Of a DNA stretch of 64,000 nucleotides, positions 49,390 to 59,245 are shown piece after piece (position 1 is the stretch's first letter; each line of letters starts with the position of its first letter). The DNA comes from Tenrec ecaudatus (taxonomy: Eukaryota > Chordata > Mammalia > Afrosoricida > Tenrecidae): contig NC_134541.1 of the NCBI RefSeq assembly GCF_050624435.1, positions 6,025,983 to 6,089,982 of the forward strand. Reading direction: 5' to 3'. The notes under the pieces were generated by a model, which was not told the DNA's origin, made no database searches, and saw nothing but the letters and a program-made list of their open reading frames with translations. The translations under genes were made by a program, and so were the position numbers.

Positions 49390-50408
49390 GAAGAGTGTGG
49401 ATAACCTTGAGAGGAATGAGAATACCAGAATTCTTCATTGTGTTCCCGTGGAACTTACACATGGATCAAGAGGCAGTTGTGCAAGCAAGAGGATACTGGT
49501 TGGCTTAAAATCAGGAAAAGAGTGTACCAGGGTTGTATCCTCTCACCATGCTTGTTCAGTCTATATGCTGAAACATCAAGAGAAGCTGGGGTATATGAAG
49601 AACAATGGGGCATCAGGATTTGAAGGCAGAGATATGCAGATGATTCAACTTTGCTTGCTGAAAGTGAGGAGGATTTGAAGCACTTATTGATGAAGATCAA
49701 GGATTGTAACCTTCAGTGTGGATTCAACTCAATGTAAAAAAGACTAAAATCCTAACAACTGGACCAATAGATAACAATATGATAAATGTAGAAAAGATCA
49801 AAGTTATTAAAGGATTTTGTGTTGCTTGCATGTACAATTAGTGTTCATGAGATCAAAAGATGTGTTGCATTAGATAAATGTACCACACAAGACCTCTTTT
49901 AGAGCATTGAAAAGCAAAGGTATTACTTGAGGACGAAGGTGCGCCTGACCCAAGCCATGGTATGTTCAGTTACCTCATATGCAGGCGAAAGTTGGACATT
50001 GAATAAGAAAGACTGAAGAAAAATCAATGGATATGATGTGTGCTGTTGGAAAAGGCTATTGAAAATACCATGGATTGCTAAAAGGACATACTGCTCTGTC
50101 TTGGAAGAAGTACAGCCAAAATATTCCTTAGAGGCAAGGATGACAAATCTTAGTGCTACATACTTTGGACATATTGTCAGGAGGTACCAGTCCCTTGGGA
50201 AGGACATCATGTTTGGTCAAGTGGAGGAGCAGTGAAAAAGGACGGCCCTCTAGGAGATGGATTGATACAATGGCTGCAACAATGGACTCAGGCATAGGAA
50301 CAATTATGAGGACCATGCAGGACTGGGCAGCGTTCTGTATTGTGCATAGGGTGGCTGTAAGTCTGAACTGACTTAATGACACATAACAACAACAACAACA
50401 ACAATAAT
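49390..50408 (+). pseudogene. RTE/BovB-like LINE, C-terminal half of ORF2, inactive
   Basis: Frame pieces KRVYQGCILSPCLFSLYAE, RYADDST-like 'agatatgcagatgattcaac', then CCWKRLLKIPWIAKRTYC and ARMTNLSATYFGHIVRRYQS. This is the standard RTE order of reverse transcriptase and C-terminal region. The YADD codons (tat gca gat gat) are intact at about 49,631. It ends in (caa)n at 50,385-50,403, the usual RTE tail. Stops and frameshifts break it. Better preserved than the 48.4-kb piece, so younger. Confidence 0.8.
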
Positions 50409-50635
50409 ATATTTGTGGAGCCCTGGAGACATATTAATGAATACTTGGCTGGTAACCAAAAGACTGACCGTTTGGAACCACCAGTGACCATTCTAGAGAA
50501 ATATGTGGCAATCTACTTATGTAAATATTACAACTTAGAACCCAATAGGGTAGTTTCGCTTTGTTCTGTATAGTCTGTATGAGTCAAAATTGTGACTCAT
50601 ACAGTGACAGCAGGGTAAGGTGTTTGTTTCGTTTT
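50408..50635 (+). repeat. AfroSINE shared with unit A
   Basis: 'tggagccctggagacatatt', 'ctggtaaccaaaagactgac', tail 'agtctgtatgagtcaaaat'. Counterpart at 27,275. Confidence 0.8.
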
Positions 50636-50859
50636 AAAATAATATATTGTCTACAAATGTCCTTTTTCTGAAGTATTGTTGCCATTTTCTTGCTAACTTT
50701 TCATAGGTACTGACTGCTGTACTCCAGAGTAAAGTACTAAGGATATTATTAGAATAGCTAATTGAGAACCATCCACAGCTATGAGGTCAAAACAGCTACC
50801 TGAATACAACCAGTGCCTCCTCGAGGTCTCCCTCCAGGGTTACCCAGCTCTTCGCCCTG

Positions 50860-50999
50860 CTTTCCCGCAGTGCTCGAAGAACCATTGGGGATCCTTACGT
50901 AAGACAGATCAAGATAAAAACCGGTGTTGTGAAGCAATTGGTCTAAGAAAAAGTGATTTAAGAAAAAAAAAATCAAGAAGACTGAAAAAATGAAGGCTG
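50860..50999 (+). pseudogene. TBCA pseudogene: TBCA (tubulin cofactor A) processed pseudogene, 5' part
   Basis: From 50,887 the sequence reads GDPYVRQIKIKTGVVKQLV, then stop, then EKVI, stop, EKK: the N-terminus of tubulin-folding cofactor A, a small chaperone that holds beta-tubulin. The start codon is lost (att at 50,884). Upstream 'cagtgctcgaagaacc' looks like 5' UTR. There are no introns. The copy is cut after aaaaaatgaaggctg by a 1.3-kb retroelement and resumes at 52,312. Located in intron 2 of unit B and absent from unit A. Confidence 0.8.
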
Positions 51000-51469
51000 G
51001 TGGGTGAACAAGTAAATGTGAAGAAAGCTGATGGTGCCCGGCTATCAAAAGAGATAGTGACTGGGGTCTTAAAGGCTTGAAGATAAACAAGCGGCCATCT
51101 AGCTCAGAAGCAACAAAGTCCACATGGAAGAACACACCAGCCTGTGTGACGAGTGGTCCCGAAGGAATCAGTTATCAGGCATCAAAGAACAACAAATCAT
51201 ATCATTGACTGCACACCTCCATGATAGGATCGCTGAAGACAAATGGGTGCATAAGCAAATGTGAAGAAAGCTGATGGTGCCCGGCTATAAAAAGAAATAG
51301 TGTCTGGGTTCTTAAAGGCTTGAAGGTGAACAAGCGGCCATCTAGCTCAGAAGCAAAAAAGCCCACATGGAAGAAGCACACCGGCCAGTGCAATCACGAG
51401 GTGCCAAAGCGACCAGGTATAAGGCATCATGCAAAAAAAAAGAAAGAAAGATGTGTATATGTATATATA

Positions 51470-51528
<59 letters not shown>

Positions 51529-52311
51529 CACATTGAATGAAGGGGGAAGTGCAGAGTGGAGACCCAAGGCCCAAGTGTCGGCCAATGGAGATCCCCTCAT
51601 AGAGGGGTTTAGGAGAGGAGATGGGTTAATTAGGGTGCGAGGTAGTACCGATGAAGAACACAGCTTTCCCCCAGATCCTGGATGCTTCCTCCCCCCAACT
51701 ACCATGATCCGAATTCTACCTTGCAGGGCTGGATAGGGCAGAGGTTGCACACTGGTACATATGAGGGCTGGAGGCACAGGGAATCCAGGGTGGATGATAC
51801 CTTCAGGACCAAGGGTGTGAGGGGCGATGCTGGGAGAGTGTAGGGTGAGTGGGTTGGAAAGGGGGAACTGATTACAGGGATCCACATGTGACCTCCTCCC
51901 TGGGGGAGGGACGGCGGAGAAGGGGGGGAAGGTAGACTCCGGATAGGGCAAGATATGACAAAATAACGATGTATAAATTACCAAGGGCACATGAGGGAGG
52001 GGGGAGCGGGGAGGGAGGGAAAAAAAAATAAGGACCTGATGCAAAGGGCTTAAGTGGAGAGCAAATGCTTTGAGAATGATTGGGGCAGGGAATGTATGGA
52101 TGTGCTTTATACAATTGATGTATGTATATGTATGGATTGTGATAAGAGTTGTATGAGTCCCTAATAGAATGTAAAAAAAGAAAAGAGGAAAAAAAAGAAA
52201 ATGATTAGGGCAAAGAATGTACAGATGTGCTTTATACAATTGATGTATGTATATGTATGGACTGTGATAAGAGTTGTATGAGCCCCTAATAAATTCTTTT
52301 AAAAAAATTTT
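51000..52311 (+). repeat. Young 1.3-kb retroelement inside the TBCA pseudogene
   Basis: Flanked by aaaaaatgaaggctg at 50,985-50,999 and 52,312-52,326, a perfect 15-bp target-site duplication. It has the same internal partial duplication, microsatellite and dimeric 3' end as the twin at 25,833-27,110, with only scattered differences. It belongs to the same young subfamily. No coding capacity. Confidence 0.9.
51471..51521. repeat. (GT)n(AT)n microsatellite
   Basis: Short GT run then about 42 bases of AT, in the same place of the element as 26,251-26,341 but shorter. Confidence 0.9.
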
Positions 52312-52356
52312 AAAAAATGAAGGCTGAAGATGGTGAAAATCATGCCATTAAAAAAC
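52312..52356 (+). pseudogene. TBCA pseudogene: TBCA processed pseudogene, continuation
   Basis: Reads EKMKAEDGENH.AIKKQ (one-base change of frame at 'aatcatg'), continuing the cofactor A sequence across the inserted element. It stops matching after KKQ, where the next retroelement begins. Confidence 0.75.
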
Positions 52357-54478
52357 AAAAAGAGAGGGGTCGACCACATTATCAAGTGGACAGCACCACC
52401 CTCCCCCCAAGAAGAATTCACTTCAGAGGATAGCACTGATGCTACAGCTCAAGAAGAGGGGAAGAGGACTCGTCTGTTCAGAGCATACAGGAGCCAACAA
52501 GGAGGCATAGGGGAAAAAAAGAAAAGAGTGACGCACATCCTGACTCACCAAGCCCTGAGGACAATGTTCCTGCTCAGAAAAGCAATGCACAGAGATCACC
52601 ACAGGACTGGCCCCACTGTGGGACACAGTGTTCCTCATTGATCCATGGCACCACTGGGGACAACACTAGAGACACACAGTGGGAATTGTGCCAGCCATGA
52701 GCTCATCACACTGAAGCCAGCCTCTGGGGGCATGCAGCAGGGCAGCGGGGGAAACAGAGTAATGAAGTCCCCAGGGATAGAGGCAGTGTCAGGGCATGGC
52801 ACCCCATCAGACTTGACTGGAAAGCACTTGTGAAGGAAAACAAACAGACCCTGAACTATTCATACGTTTATGTGTGCATGTGTGTTTTTGTTGTAGCTAT
52901 TATTTTACTTTCTGTTGGTGCTTCGTGGTACTCAATCTTGTGATAGTATAGCTTGTCTACCTGGAAGGGATAGGCGGAATAAACAAGCCAGAAGAGAGAA
53001 CAACGGGATGACAGTTCTGGGGGGACATGAGGGTAGGGATAGTAGGGGGGAGGAAGAGGTGTTAACAAGCCCAGGAACAAGGGAATAACAAGTGATCAAA
53101 AATCAGTCTCAAAGAGGGTGTGGGAGGTCCTCCCTCAACACAAGAACGCTTTGTTCTAACAATTCAGCAGTCTGAGATGCTCACCTGCTTGGCACAATCA
53201 CTGATGACAATGGGTGCACAGGAAAATGTGAAGAAAGCTGATGGTGCCCGGCTACCAAAAGATAAAGCACCTGAAGTCGCTGAAGACAATGGGTACACAA
53301 ACAAATGTGGTGAAGAAAGCTGATAGTGCCCAGCTACCAAAAGATATAGCACCTGAAGTCTTAAAGACCTGAAGATAAACAACAGCCATCTAGCTGAGAC
53401 ACAACAAAACCCACATGAAAGAAGCACACCGGCCTGTCCCGACTAGATCACTGAGGACAAAGTGAGCGCATAAGCAAAAGTTGCGAACAAAGCTGAGCTG
53501 ATGGTGCCCGGTTATCAAATGATATAGCATCAGGGGTCTTACAGGCTTGAAGACAATCAGGCGGCCATCTAACTAGGAAACAACAAAGCTCACAAGGAAG
53601 AAGCACACCAACCTATCCCGACGTGAACGCTGAAGACAAAGCCGGGTGCATGGGCAAGTGCGGTGAAGAAAGCTGATGGTGCCCAGTTGTCAAAATATAT
53701 AGAATCTGGGGTCCCATAGGCTGGAGGATAAGGGGACATCTAACTGAAAAACAACAAATCCTACATGGAAAATGCACACCAGCCCGTGAGATGACAAGTC
53801 ATTGAAGGGATTAGGTATCAGGCATCAAAGAAAAAAAAATCATAGCATTGTGAATGAGGGGTCGGGGGCAGAGTGGGGACTCAGGGCCCATCTGGGGGAA
53901 ATTGGACATCCCTTGCAGAAGGGCTGTGGGGAGGTGAGGAACCAGTCAGAGTGTAGTGTAGCAACGAGGAAACACACAATTTTCCTCTAGTTCTTGAATG
54001 CTTCCCCCCCGCCCCCACTATCATGATCCCAGTTCTACCTTACATAACTGGCTGGACCGAGAGATGTACACTGGCATGGATAGGAACTGTAAATACGGGG
54101 AATTCAGGACATATGAGCCCCTCAGGAACAGTGTTGAGAGTGGCGATATCTGGAAGGTGGAGAGAGGGTGAGGGAGAAACGGGAAACAGATGACAAGGTC
54201 TACATGTAACCTCCTCCCTGGAGGATGGACAGTGAGGAAGACGTCGGATGGTGTAAGATATGATAAAATAATAATTACTTATAAATTATCAAGGGTTTGG
54301 TGGGAGGGGGTAGTGAGGAGGGAGGAGAAAATGAGAAGTTGATGCCGGGCTCAGGTGGAGAGTGGGTGTTTTGAGAATGATAATGGCAATATATATGTAC
54401 AAATGTGTTGGACACAAATGATGTATGTACGGATTGTAAAATGAGTTGATGAGCCCCTAGTAAAATGATTTTAAAAAA
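52357..54478 (+). repeat. Abundant retroelement with 3-4 tandem internal units
   Basis: Nearly full length (5' block 'gaagaattcacttcagagg', T-rich stretch, 'aagggataggcggaataaac'). The internal unit that starts 'gctgaagacaa' and contains gaagaaagctgatggtgccc occurs at about 53,200, 53,280, 53,450 and 53,630; the first is partial and the rest are about 165-190 bp. It ends 'atgagcccctagtaaaatga' at 54,470. It is a diverged, older copy with VNTR-like expansion. Confidence 0.75.
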
Positions 54479-54479
54479 A

Positions 54480-55000
54480 CAAAAACAAAAGCAGATCTTG
54501 CAAGAGTACTGGATGATGATCATAGATTGCCAGCGTAGGTTAGAAGCTGCATATGCTGATCTTCCTCAGATATTAGAATGTGAAGTTAGAAACTTAAAAT
54601 TTTTCTGTATGAGTTTTTTTTAACTGAAATCCATTCCAGAGTTTATTATTTTTAACCACGGCTGCATAATGTTGAAGTAGAATGAAAATGTGATTCTTTT
54701 AATGTAGTTGAATATACAGTTGCCTAACTCAAGGCATCAAATAAATCACTTCATGTAAAAAAGTTTTTTAAAAAATCAACAGATAGTGATATTATGGATC
54801 TCGTTTATTACCTGAACTTTTGAGGCATGCTCATTACAGACCCTATCTGTTCACTCCCACTTTTCTCTGTATAGCTGAAGTCCTTCCATCTTCTCCTTTA
54901 AGTCTTCACCATCCCTTCATGCCTAGTTCAAGCTCCAACTCTCTGGTGTCTTTTGTTCTTTTCTAGCCTTCCTATTACAGTAAACTCGTAGGCTTTGATG
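54480..55000. other. Unit B intron 2, colinear with 27,400-27,720
   Basis: 54,770-55,000 matches unit A ('cagaccctatctgttcact', 'caccatcccttcatgc'). No gene. Confidence 0.5.
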
Positions 55001-55068
55001 CATTCTTTTTTTGCTGCTCCCAAGTTTTATTCAAGAACTCATTCAAAATATTCCCTAGAAATGATTTT

Positions 55069-56036
55069 TTAAAAATAATTTTATTGGGAATTCGTACAAC
55101 TCTTATCACAATCCATTGTGTCAAGCACATTTGTACATTTGTTGCCATCATCATTCTCAAAACATTTTCTTTCTACTTGAGCCCAATCAGCTCCTCATTT
55201 TCCTCCTCCCTCCTAGCCTGCCCTCTCTCACAAACCCTTTATAATTTATAAATTATTACTATTTTGTCATTTCTTATACCGTCCCATGTCTCCCTTCACC
55301 CACTTTCTGTTGTCTGACCCCCAGGGAGGGAGTTATATGTAGATTATTGTGATCAGTTCTCCCTTTCTCCCCTATTTTCCACTTACCATTCTGGTATCGC
55401 TACTCTCATTATTGGTCCTGAGGGGTTTACCCGTCCTGGATTTGCTGTGTTTTCAGCTCTTATCTGTACCACTGTACATCCTCTGGTCTAGCCAGATTTG
55501 TAAGGTAGAATTGGGATCATGATAGTGGGGGGGAGGAAGAATTAAAGAACTAGAAGAAAGTTGTATGTTTCATTGTTGCTATGCTGCACCCTGACTGGCT
55601 CATCTCCTCCCCGCGACCCTTCTGTGAGTGATGTCCAGTTGCCTACAGATGGGCTTCGTGTCTCCACTCCACACTCCCCCTCATTCACAGTGATAAAAAT
55701 TTTTGTCCTTTGATACCTGATCTCATGGATACCTTGTGATCACACAGACTGGTGTGCTTCTTCCATGTGGCTTTGTTGCTTCTAAGCTAGATGGCTGCTT
55801 GTTTACCTTTTTTTTTTTTGCTCCCCGCCCCCAACACCTTCAAGTCTTTAAGATCCTAGGCACTATATCTTTTCATAGCTAGGTTCCATCAGCTTTCTTC
55901 GCTACATTTGCTTATGCACCCTCTTTGTCTTCAGTGATCTGTTGGGAAGGTGAGCATCATGGAATGCCAGGTTACTAGAACAAAGTGTTCTTGAATTGAA
56001 GGAGTACTTGAGTAGAGGCCCAATGTCCATCTACTA
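55069..56036 (-). repeat. Abundant retroelement in the 3' UTR of the RPL22 pseudogene
   Basis: Flanked by cctagaaatgatttt (55,054-55,068) and cctagaagcgagttt (56,037-56,051), a diverged 15-bp target-site duplication. 5'-truncated minus-strand copy. Confidence 0.8.
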
Positions 56037-56091
56037 CCTAGAAGCGAGTTTTAATCCTCATCTTTGTCCTGGTTAATTTGGAAGCAACATA

Positions 56092-56202
56092 CCATGTATA
56101 CTTGTATATAAGCTGAGTTTTTCACATTTTTTATGCAGTCTTTGTGGTAAAATTAGGTTCCTTGGCTGATAATTGGGTCAGCTTATACTCAAGTATATAC
56201 AG
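56092..56202. mobile_element. TA-flanked palindromic MITE (Tc1/mariner-like)
   Basis: Ends ccatgtatacttgtatataa and, on the opposite strand, ctgtatatacttgagtataa: imperfect inverted repeats of about 25 bases. TA dinucleotides flank both sides (56,090-56,091 and 56,203-56,204). Removing it rejoins the RPL22 codons cleanly (GAA-TTA-TGT-TGC-TTC). A 111-bp noncoding element. Confidence 0.75.
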
Positions 56203-56846
56203 TAATTCGTGACTTTTTTTGCTGTTGGTGACCACACACAATCACGTCGATTATTATTATTCAATTTTTTTGAGATATTTCAAATACCTTTGGAAAAAGA
56301 CACCTTGGAGGTTACAGTAATCTTGCCCTTGCTTCTTTCAATGGTTACAGTGACTCCCCTGAGATGACTGGCTTCCTCATTCAACTTGATGCTTTCTTGA
56401 AGAAGCTGCTCAAAACTGGTAGCATCCATGATTCCATCTTCTACAGGGTGGGTGCATTCACGCGTGAACTTTAGAACCTGCTTCTTTTTTTGTCCCCCTT
56501 TGCCACAGGCTTTTTTACTGGGGCCTGGTGGCAGCGGAGGCACAAAACTTTATGCATTCTTAAGGGCAAACTTTGCTTGAATACTGAGCAATACGATCAA
56601 ATGGTTCACCAGTCATTTCTCCAGTGAAGTCATATGTATTTGAGGCCTAGGATGTGTGTTGGGCATCACTCGTGCTCCCCAAAGATCCAAGTCGGCAGTC
56701 AAGCCTGAGGAACTTGATATGGAGAACTGTTTTCTCTATAAAGAATTAGATGAACTTCCGATGCAGATTCTTCAGGGCCCCCAGCTAACCTCTCACTGTG
56801 AAAATTGGTGGTGTTTTTATGCACCTTGATTTCTTACTCATTCTAG

Positions 56847-56973
56847 GAGCCAGTTACAATCGAGGATGTCACTGTGGTTTTCACGGAGGCAGAATGGAAG
56901 ATACTGAGCTCTGAGCAGAAGAACCTGTACCGAGACGTGATGCTGGAGGTGTGCAGGAATCTCTTCTCATTGG
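56847..56973 (+). CDS. ZNF343-like: Unit B exon 3: KRAB-A box
   Basis: Acceptor tcattctag|gagcca, donor tcattgg|gtgagg; 127 nt. Translation [17 protein letters not shown], then [18 protein letters not shown] and CRNLFSL. It differs from unit A at only three residues (V for I, E for K, I for T) and keeps the DV, EW and MLE positions used for TRIM28 contact. Phase 0 in, phase 1 out, as in unit A. Intact, so the repressor function is probably retained. No KRAB-B exon was seen. Confidence 0.92.
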
Positions 56974-57044
56974 GTGAGGATGTGCTTTTTCTGTTCATTA
57001 ACGCAGTAGATATTTATTGTCCACCTGCTCTGTGCCAAGTGAGC

Positions 57045-57240
57045 TACAGTGGTGCAGTGGGTAAGCATTTGCATTCTAACCAAATGTTTGCATACATTTG
57101 GTTTGGACCCACCAGCCACTCTGTGAGAGAAAAATGTGTCACTCTTATTCTGTCAAGATTCATAGACTTGGAAACCCTCTTGGCCAGTTATTTTATCCTT
57201 TAGGGTCATTATGAGTTGGAATCAACTTGATAGTGACATG
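57045..57240 (+). repeat. AfroSINE shared with unit A
   Basis: 'agtggtgcagtgggtaagca', 'gacccaccagccactctg', 'tgtcaagattcatagactt'. Same insertion as 28,382-28,600. Confidence 0.85.
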
Positions 57241-57364
57241 TTTTTTTTTTCTATGTGTTATATAGTTTGTACTCAAGTTGTATCCTAAAGGCTGGTCATT
57301 TGAATCCATTCAGGGGACACTGCAGAAGAAAGATCTGGCAATCTCGTTAGCCAAATGTTCCCTC

Positions 57365-57560
57365 ACTCACTCATTGCTGAGTCGATTTTGACTCATAGTG
57401 ACCCTATGGGACAGGATAGCATTTGCCTCTTGGGCTCCTGAGCCTGTAATTCTTTATGGGAGTTGAAAGCTTTGTCTTTTCCCCAGGAGCATCTGGTGGT
57501 TTCAAACTGCTGACCTTGCAATTATCAGCCCAATCTGTAACCACTAATCCATCAATTAAC
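57365..57560 (-). repeat. AfroSINE, minus strand
   Basis: 'gagtcgattttgactcatag', 'tgaccctatgggacagg', 'ctgaccttgcaattatcag', 'gtaaccactaatccatc'. The unit A site appears to lack it. Confidence 0.75.
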
Positions 57561-58035
57561 TAAGTTGTCCCTTGATACAATGGTTTAATCCTTTGTCCCA
57601 GTTAACCAATCTTGTGAGTTACTTGGATATGTCTAGGAAGTCATTCTAATTGTGCCCCTATGTGCTTTTATTATATCTAAATGAATACATATGTAGTACA
57701 CAATGTGTGTATATAGCTATAGAAATGCCTATACAGGCACACAAAAAATGCCTATACATGGGCGCGTGTACTCCTGTATACCTATTTGTACATATCTATG
57801 CTTGCTTCATTTCAAGGATAACCTCTAAACAACTTGGTTTGGATACTTTTTATTTATTTATGAACTGCAAGGTGTCCTGTAATTGTAATATAGCATGCAG
57901 GGATTAACCAATAAACTGTGTTAAGGAAATGTCTGTAGCCTACTATGCCAAGGAAGTATTTGTGGAGGAGATTGCCTGTTTATGTTACTGGGTGGAGGGC
58001 ACTGGCCTGATATTCATGAAGACTTAGATATATGT
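57560..58035. other. Unit B intron 3 colinear with 33,900-34,337
   Basis: No gene; shared 'gatatgtctaggaagtc' and 'aggaagtatttgtggagg' type blocks. Confidence 0.5.
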
Positions 58036-58205
58036 TTAAGGAGCTCTGGTGGAGCTATGGGTTAGGAATTGTGTTGCTAACTGCAAGGTCAGCAGTTCAA
58101 ACCCAACAGCCACTCCTAAGGATAAAGAGAGACTACCTGCTCCTATAACGATGTATAGTCTTAGAAATCTTATACAGCGTTGGGATGAGTCAAAATTGAC
58201 AATGT
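58035..58205 (+). repeat. AfroSINE shared with unit A
   Basis: 'gagctctggtggagctatgg', 'gcaaggtcagcagttcaaac', counterpart of 34,338-34,480. Confidence 0.85.
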
Positions 58206-59090
58206 GGAAGTGGGCTTGGTCTATGTCTGTAAACAGGAAGTCCTGTGGGGGTTTTGTGTATTTTTCAGACAGGAAGCAGAAGGGAAAAAGAGACAAGAAG
58301 CAAAAGAAAGAGGTGGCAAGGAACCCCTTGAAAGAGGTGTAAGACTAGATACAGTGAGTTCAGGGGATGAGCCTCATGGCACAGTCAGTAGACTGTGCAG
58401 GATCCAGAGGAATCTATCCTCAAGGGACTAGAGTAACCTTCCATTGGAGGTTAAAAGGAAGCTTGACTTTGGAGAGGCGCTGAGAGCTGCTGCACTGAAG
58501 AGAGGAGACTGCCTTCTTCCTGATCTATCAGTCCCTCTTTATAATAAGAACAGTCATGATTTCCACACAGGTCATAGGAACTATTATTCCCATGGAATAG
58601 CAAAGTGTTAGAGCAGAATATATCATGTGAGTGTCTGCGTCTTAGCAGAGGATTTTAGCAGAAGGAAAAGTTAGACTAAGAGAATACTAGAAGCTGTTTG
58701 CAAGGCAGAAGCAGTATCTGATGCTTACTTGAGAAGAGAAGTTCTAGTCTGACATTTTGACGAGGTTGTGGGTGTGGGTTATCTGGATTGCATACCTAAT
58801 ACTACTGCTATGAGGTTGACTGCAAGTCTTCGGGGACCCTCTGTGACATGATACAATGGTCCCATAGAGTTTCCCAGGCGCCAAATCTTTATAGAAGCAT
58901 TTTGCAATCCCATTCTAGCATTGAGCCATTTGTACCACTAACTTTTTGGATTGCATCCAAGGGCTTTAACTGTTGCCCTGCATGGCATCCTTCTGGATTG
59001 CAAGAGAATGTTTCATTTGTAAAAATAGAAGATAAATGAGCTGTCAGTGAAGGAAAGATTGTATTGTTTATATTATCCTTTAGAATGTGC
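58205..59090. other. Unit B intron 3; reversed AfroSINE at 58,800-58,985
   Basis: 58,205-58,800 shows no recognisable feature. 58,800-58,985 is a diverged minus-strand AfroSINE ('gaggttgactgcaagtcttc', 'gagtttcccaggcgccaaa'). Confidence 0.45.
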
Positions 59091-59231
59091 TAGTAAGATT
59101 CTTACTAATTCCCATCAAGTGAATCCTGACTCAGTGAACACATGTGAAGAATAAGATTCGTTCCTTAAGGTTTTTCCAATCTATGCCCTTCCAGGCTCAG
59201 ATTGCCAGCACACCACCAGTCTGTCTTGTGA
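59090..59231 (-). repeat. Reversed AfroSINE-like piece, shared with unit A
   Basis: 'cccatcaagtgaatcctgac', 'ttgccagcacaccaccagtc', counterpart of 34,500-34,625. Confidence 0.65.
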
Positions 59232-59245
59232 ATCATCATCCTTTT

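Larger units (their letters stand above)
55008..56547 (-). pseudogene. RPL22 pseudogene: RPL22 processed pseudogene, twice interrupted
   Basis: On the minus strand the coding part runs from about 56,531 to the stop at 56,051-56,053. It contains [20 protein letters not shown], then [20 protein letters not shown], then [16 protein letters not shown], and at the end FQINQDKDED before TAA, all recognisable as ribosomal protein L22. The start codon is lost and there are stops in the middle. The 3' UTR has AATAAA (complement at about 55,025) and a poly(A) tail (T-run at 55,006). Flanks ctttgatgcattctt and ctttatgcattctt are a target-site duplication. The matching place in unit A (27,710-27,745) is empty. 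A TA-flanked MITE sits in the coding part and a retroelement in the 3' UTR. It is an inactive L1-type retrocopy. Confidence 0.9.

Noticed and set aside
51427-52239. Minus-strand open frame of 270 codons across a retroelement
   Set aside because: It covers microsatellite, A-rich tail and noncoding family sequence; the reading differs between copies and no protein family is recognisable.
56280-56543. A functional RPL22-like gene
   Set aside because: Lost start codon, in-frame stops, two insertions, poly(A) tail and target-site duplication show a dead retrocopy.
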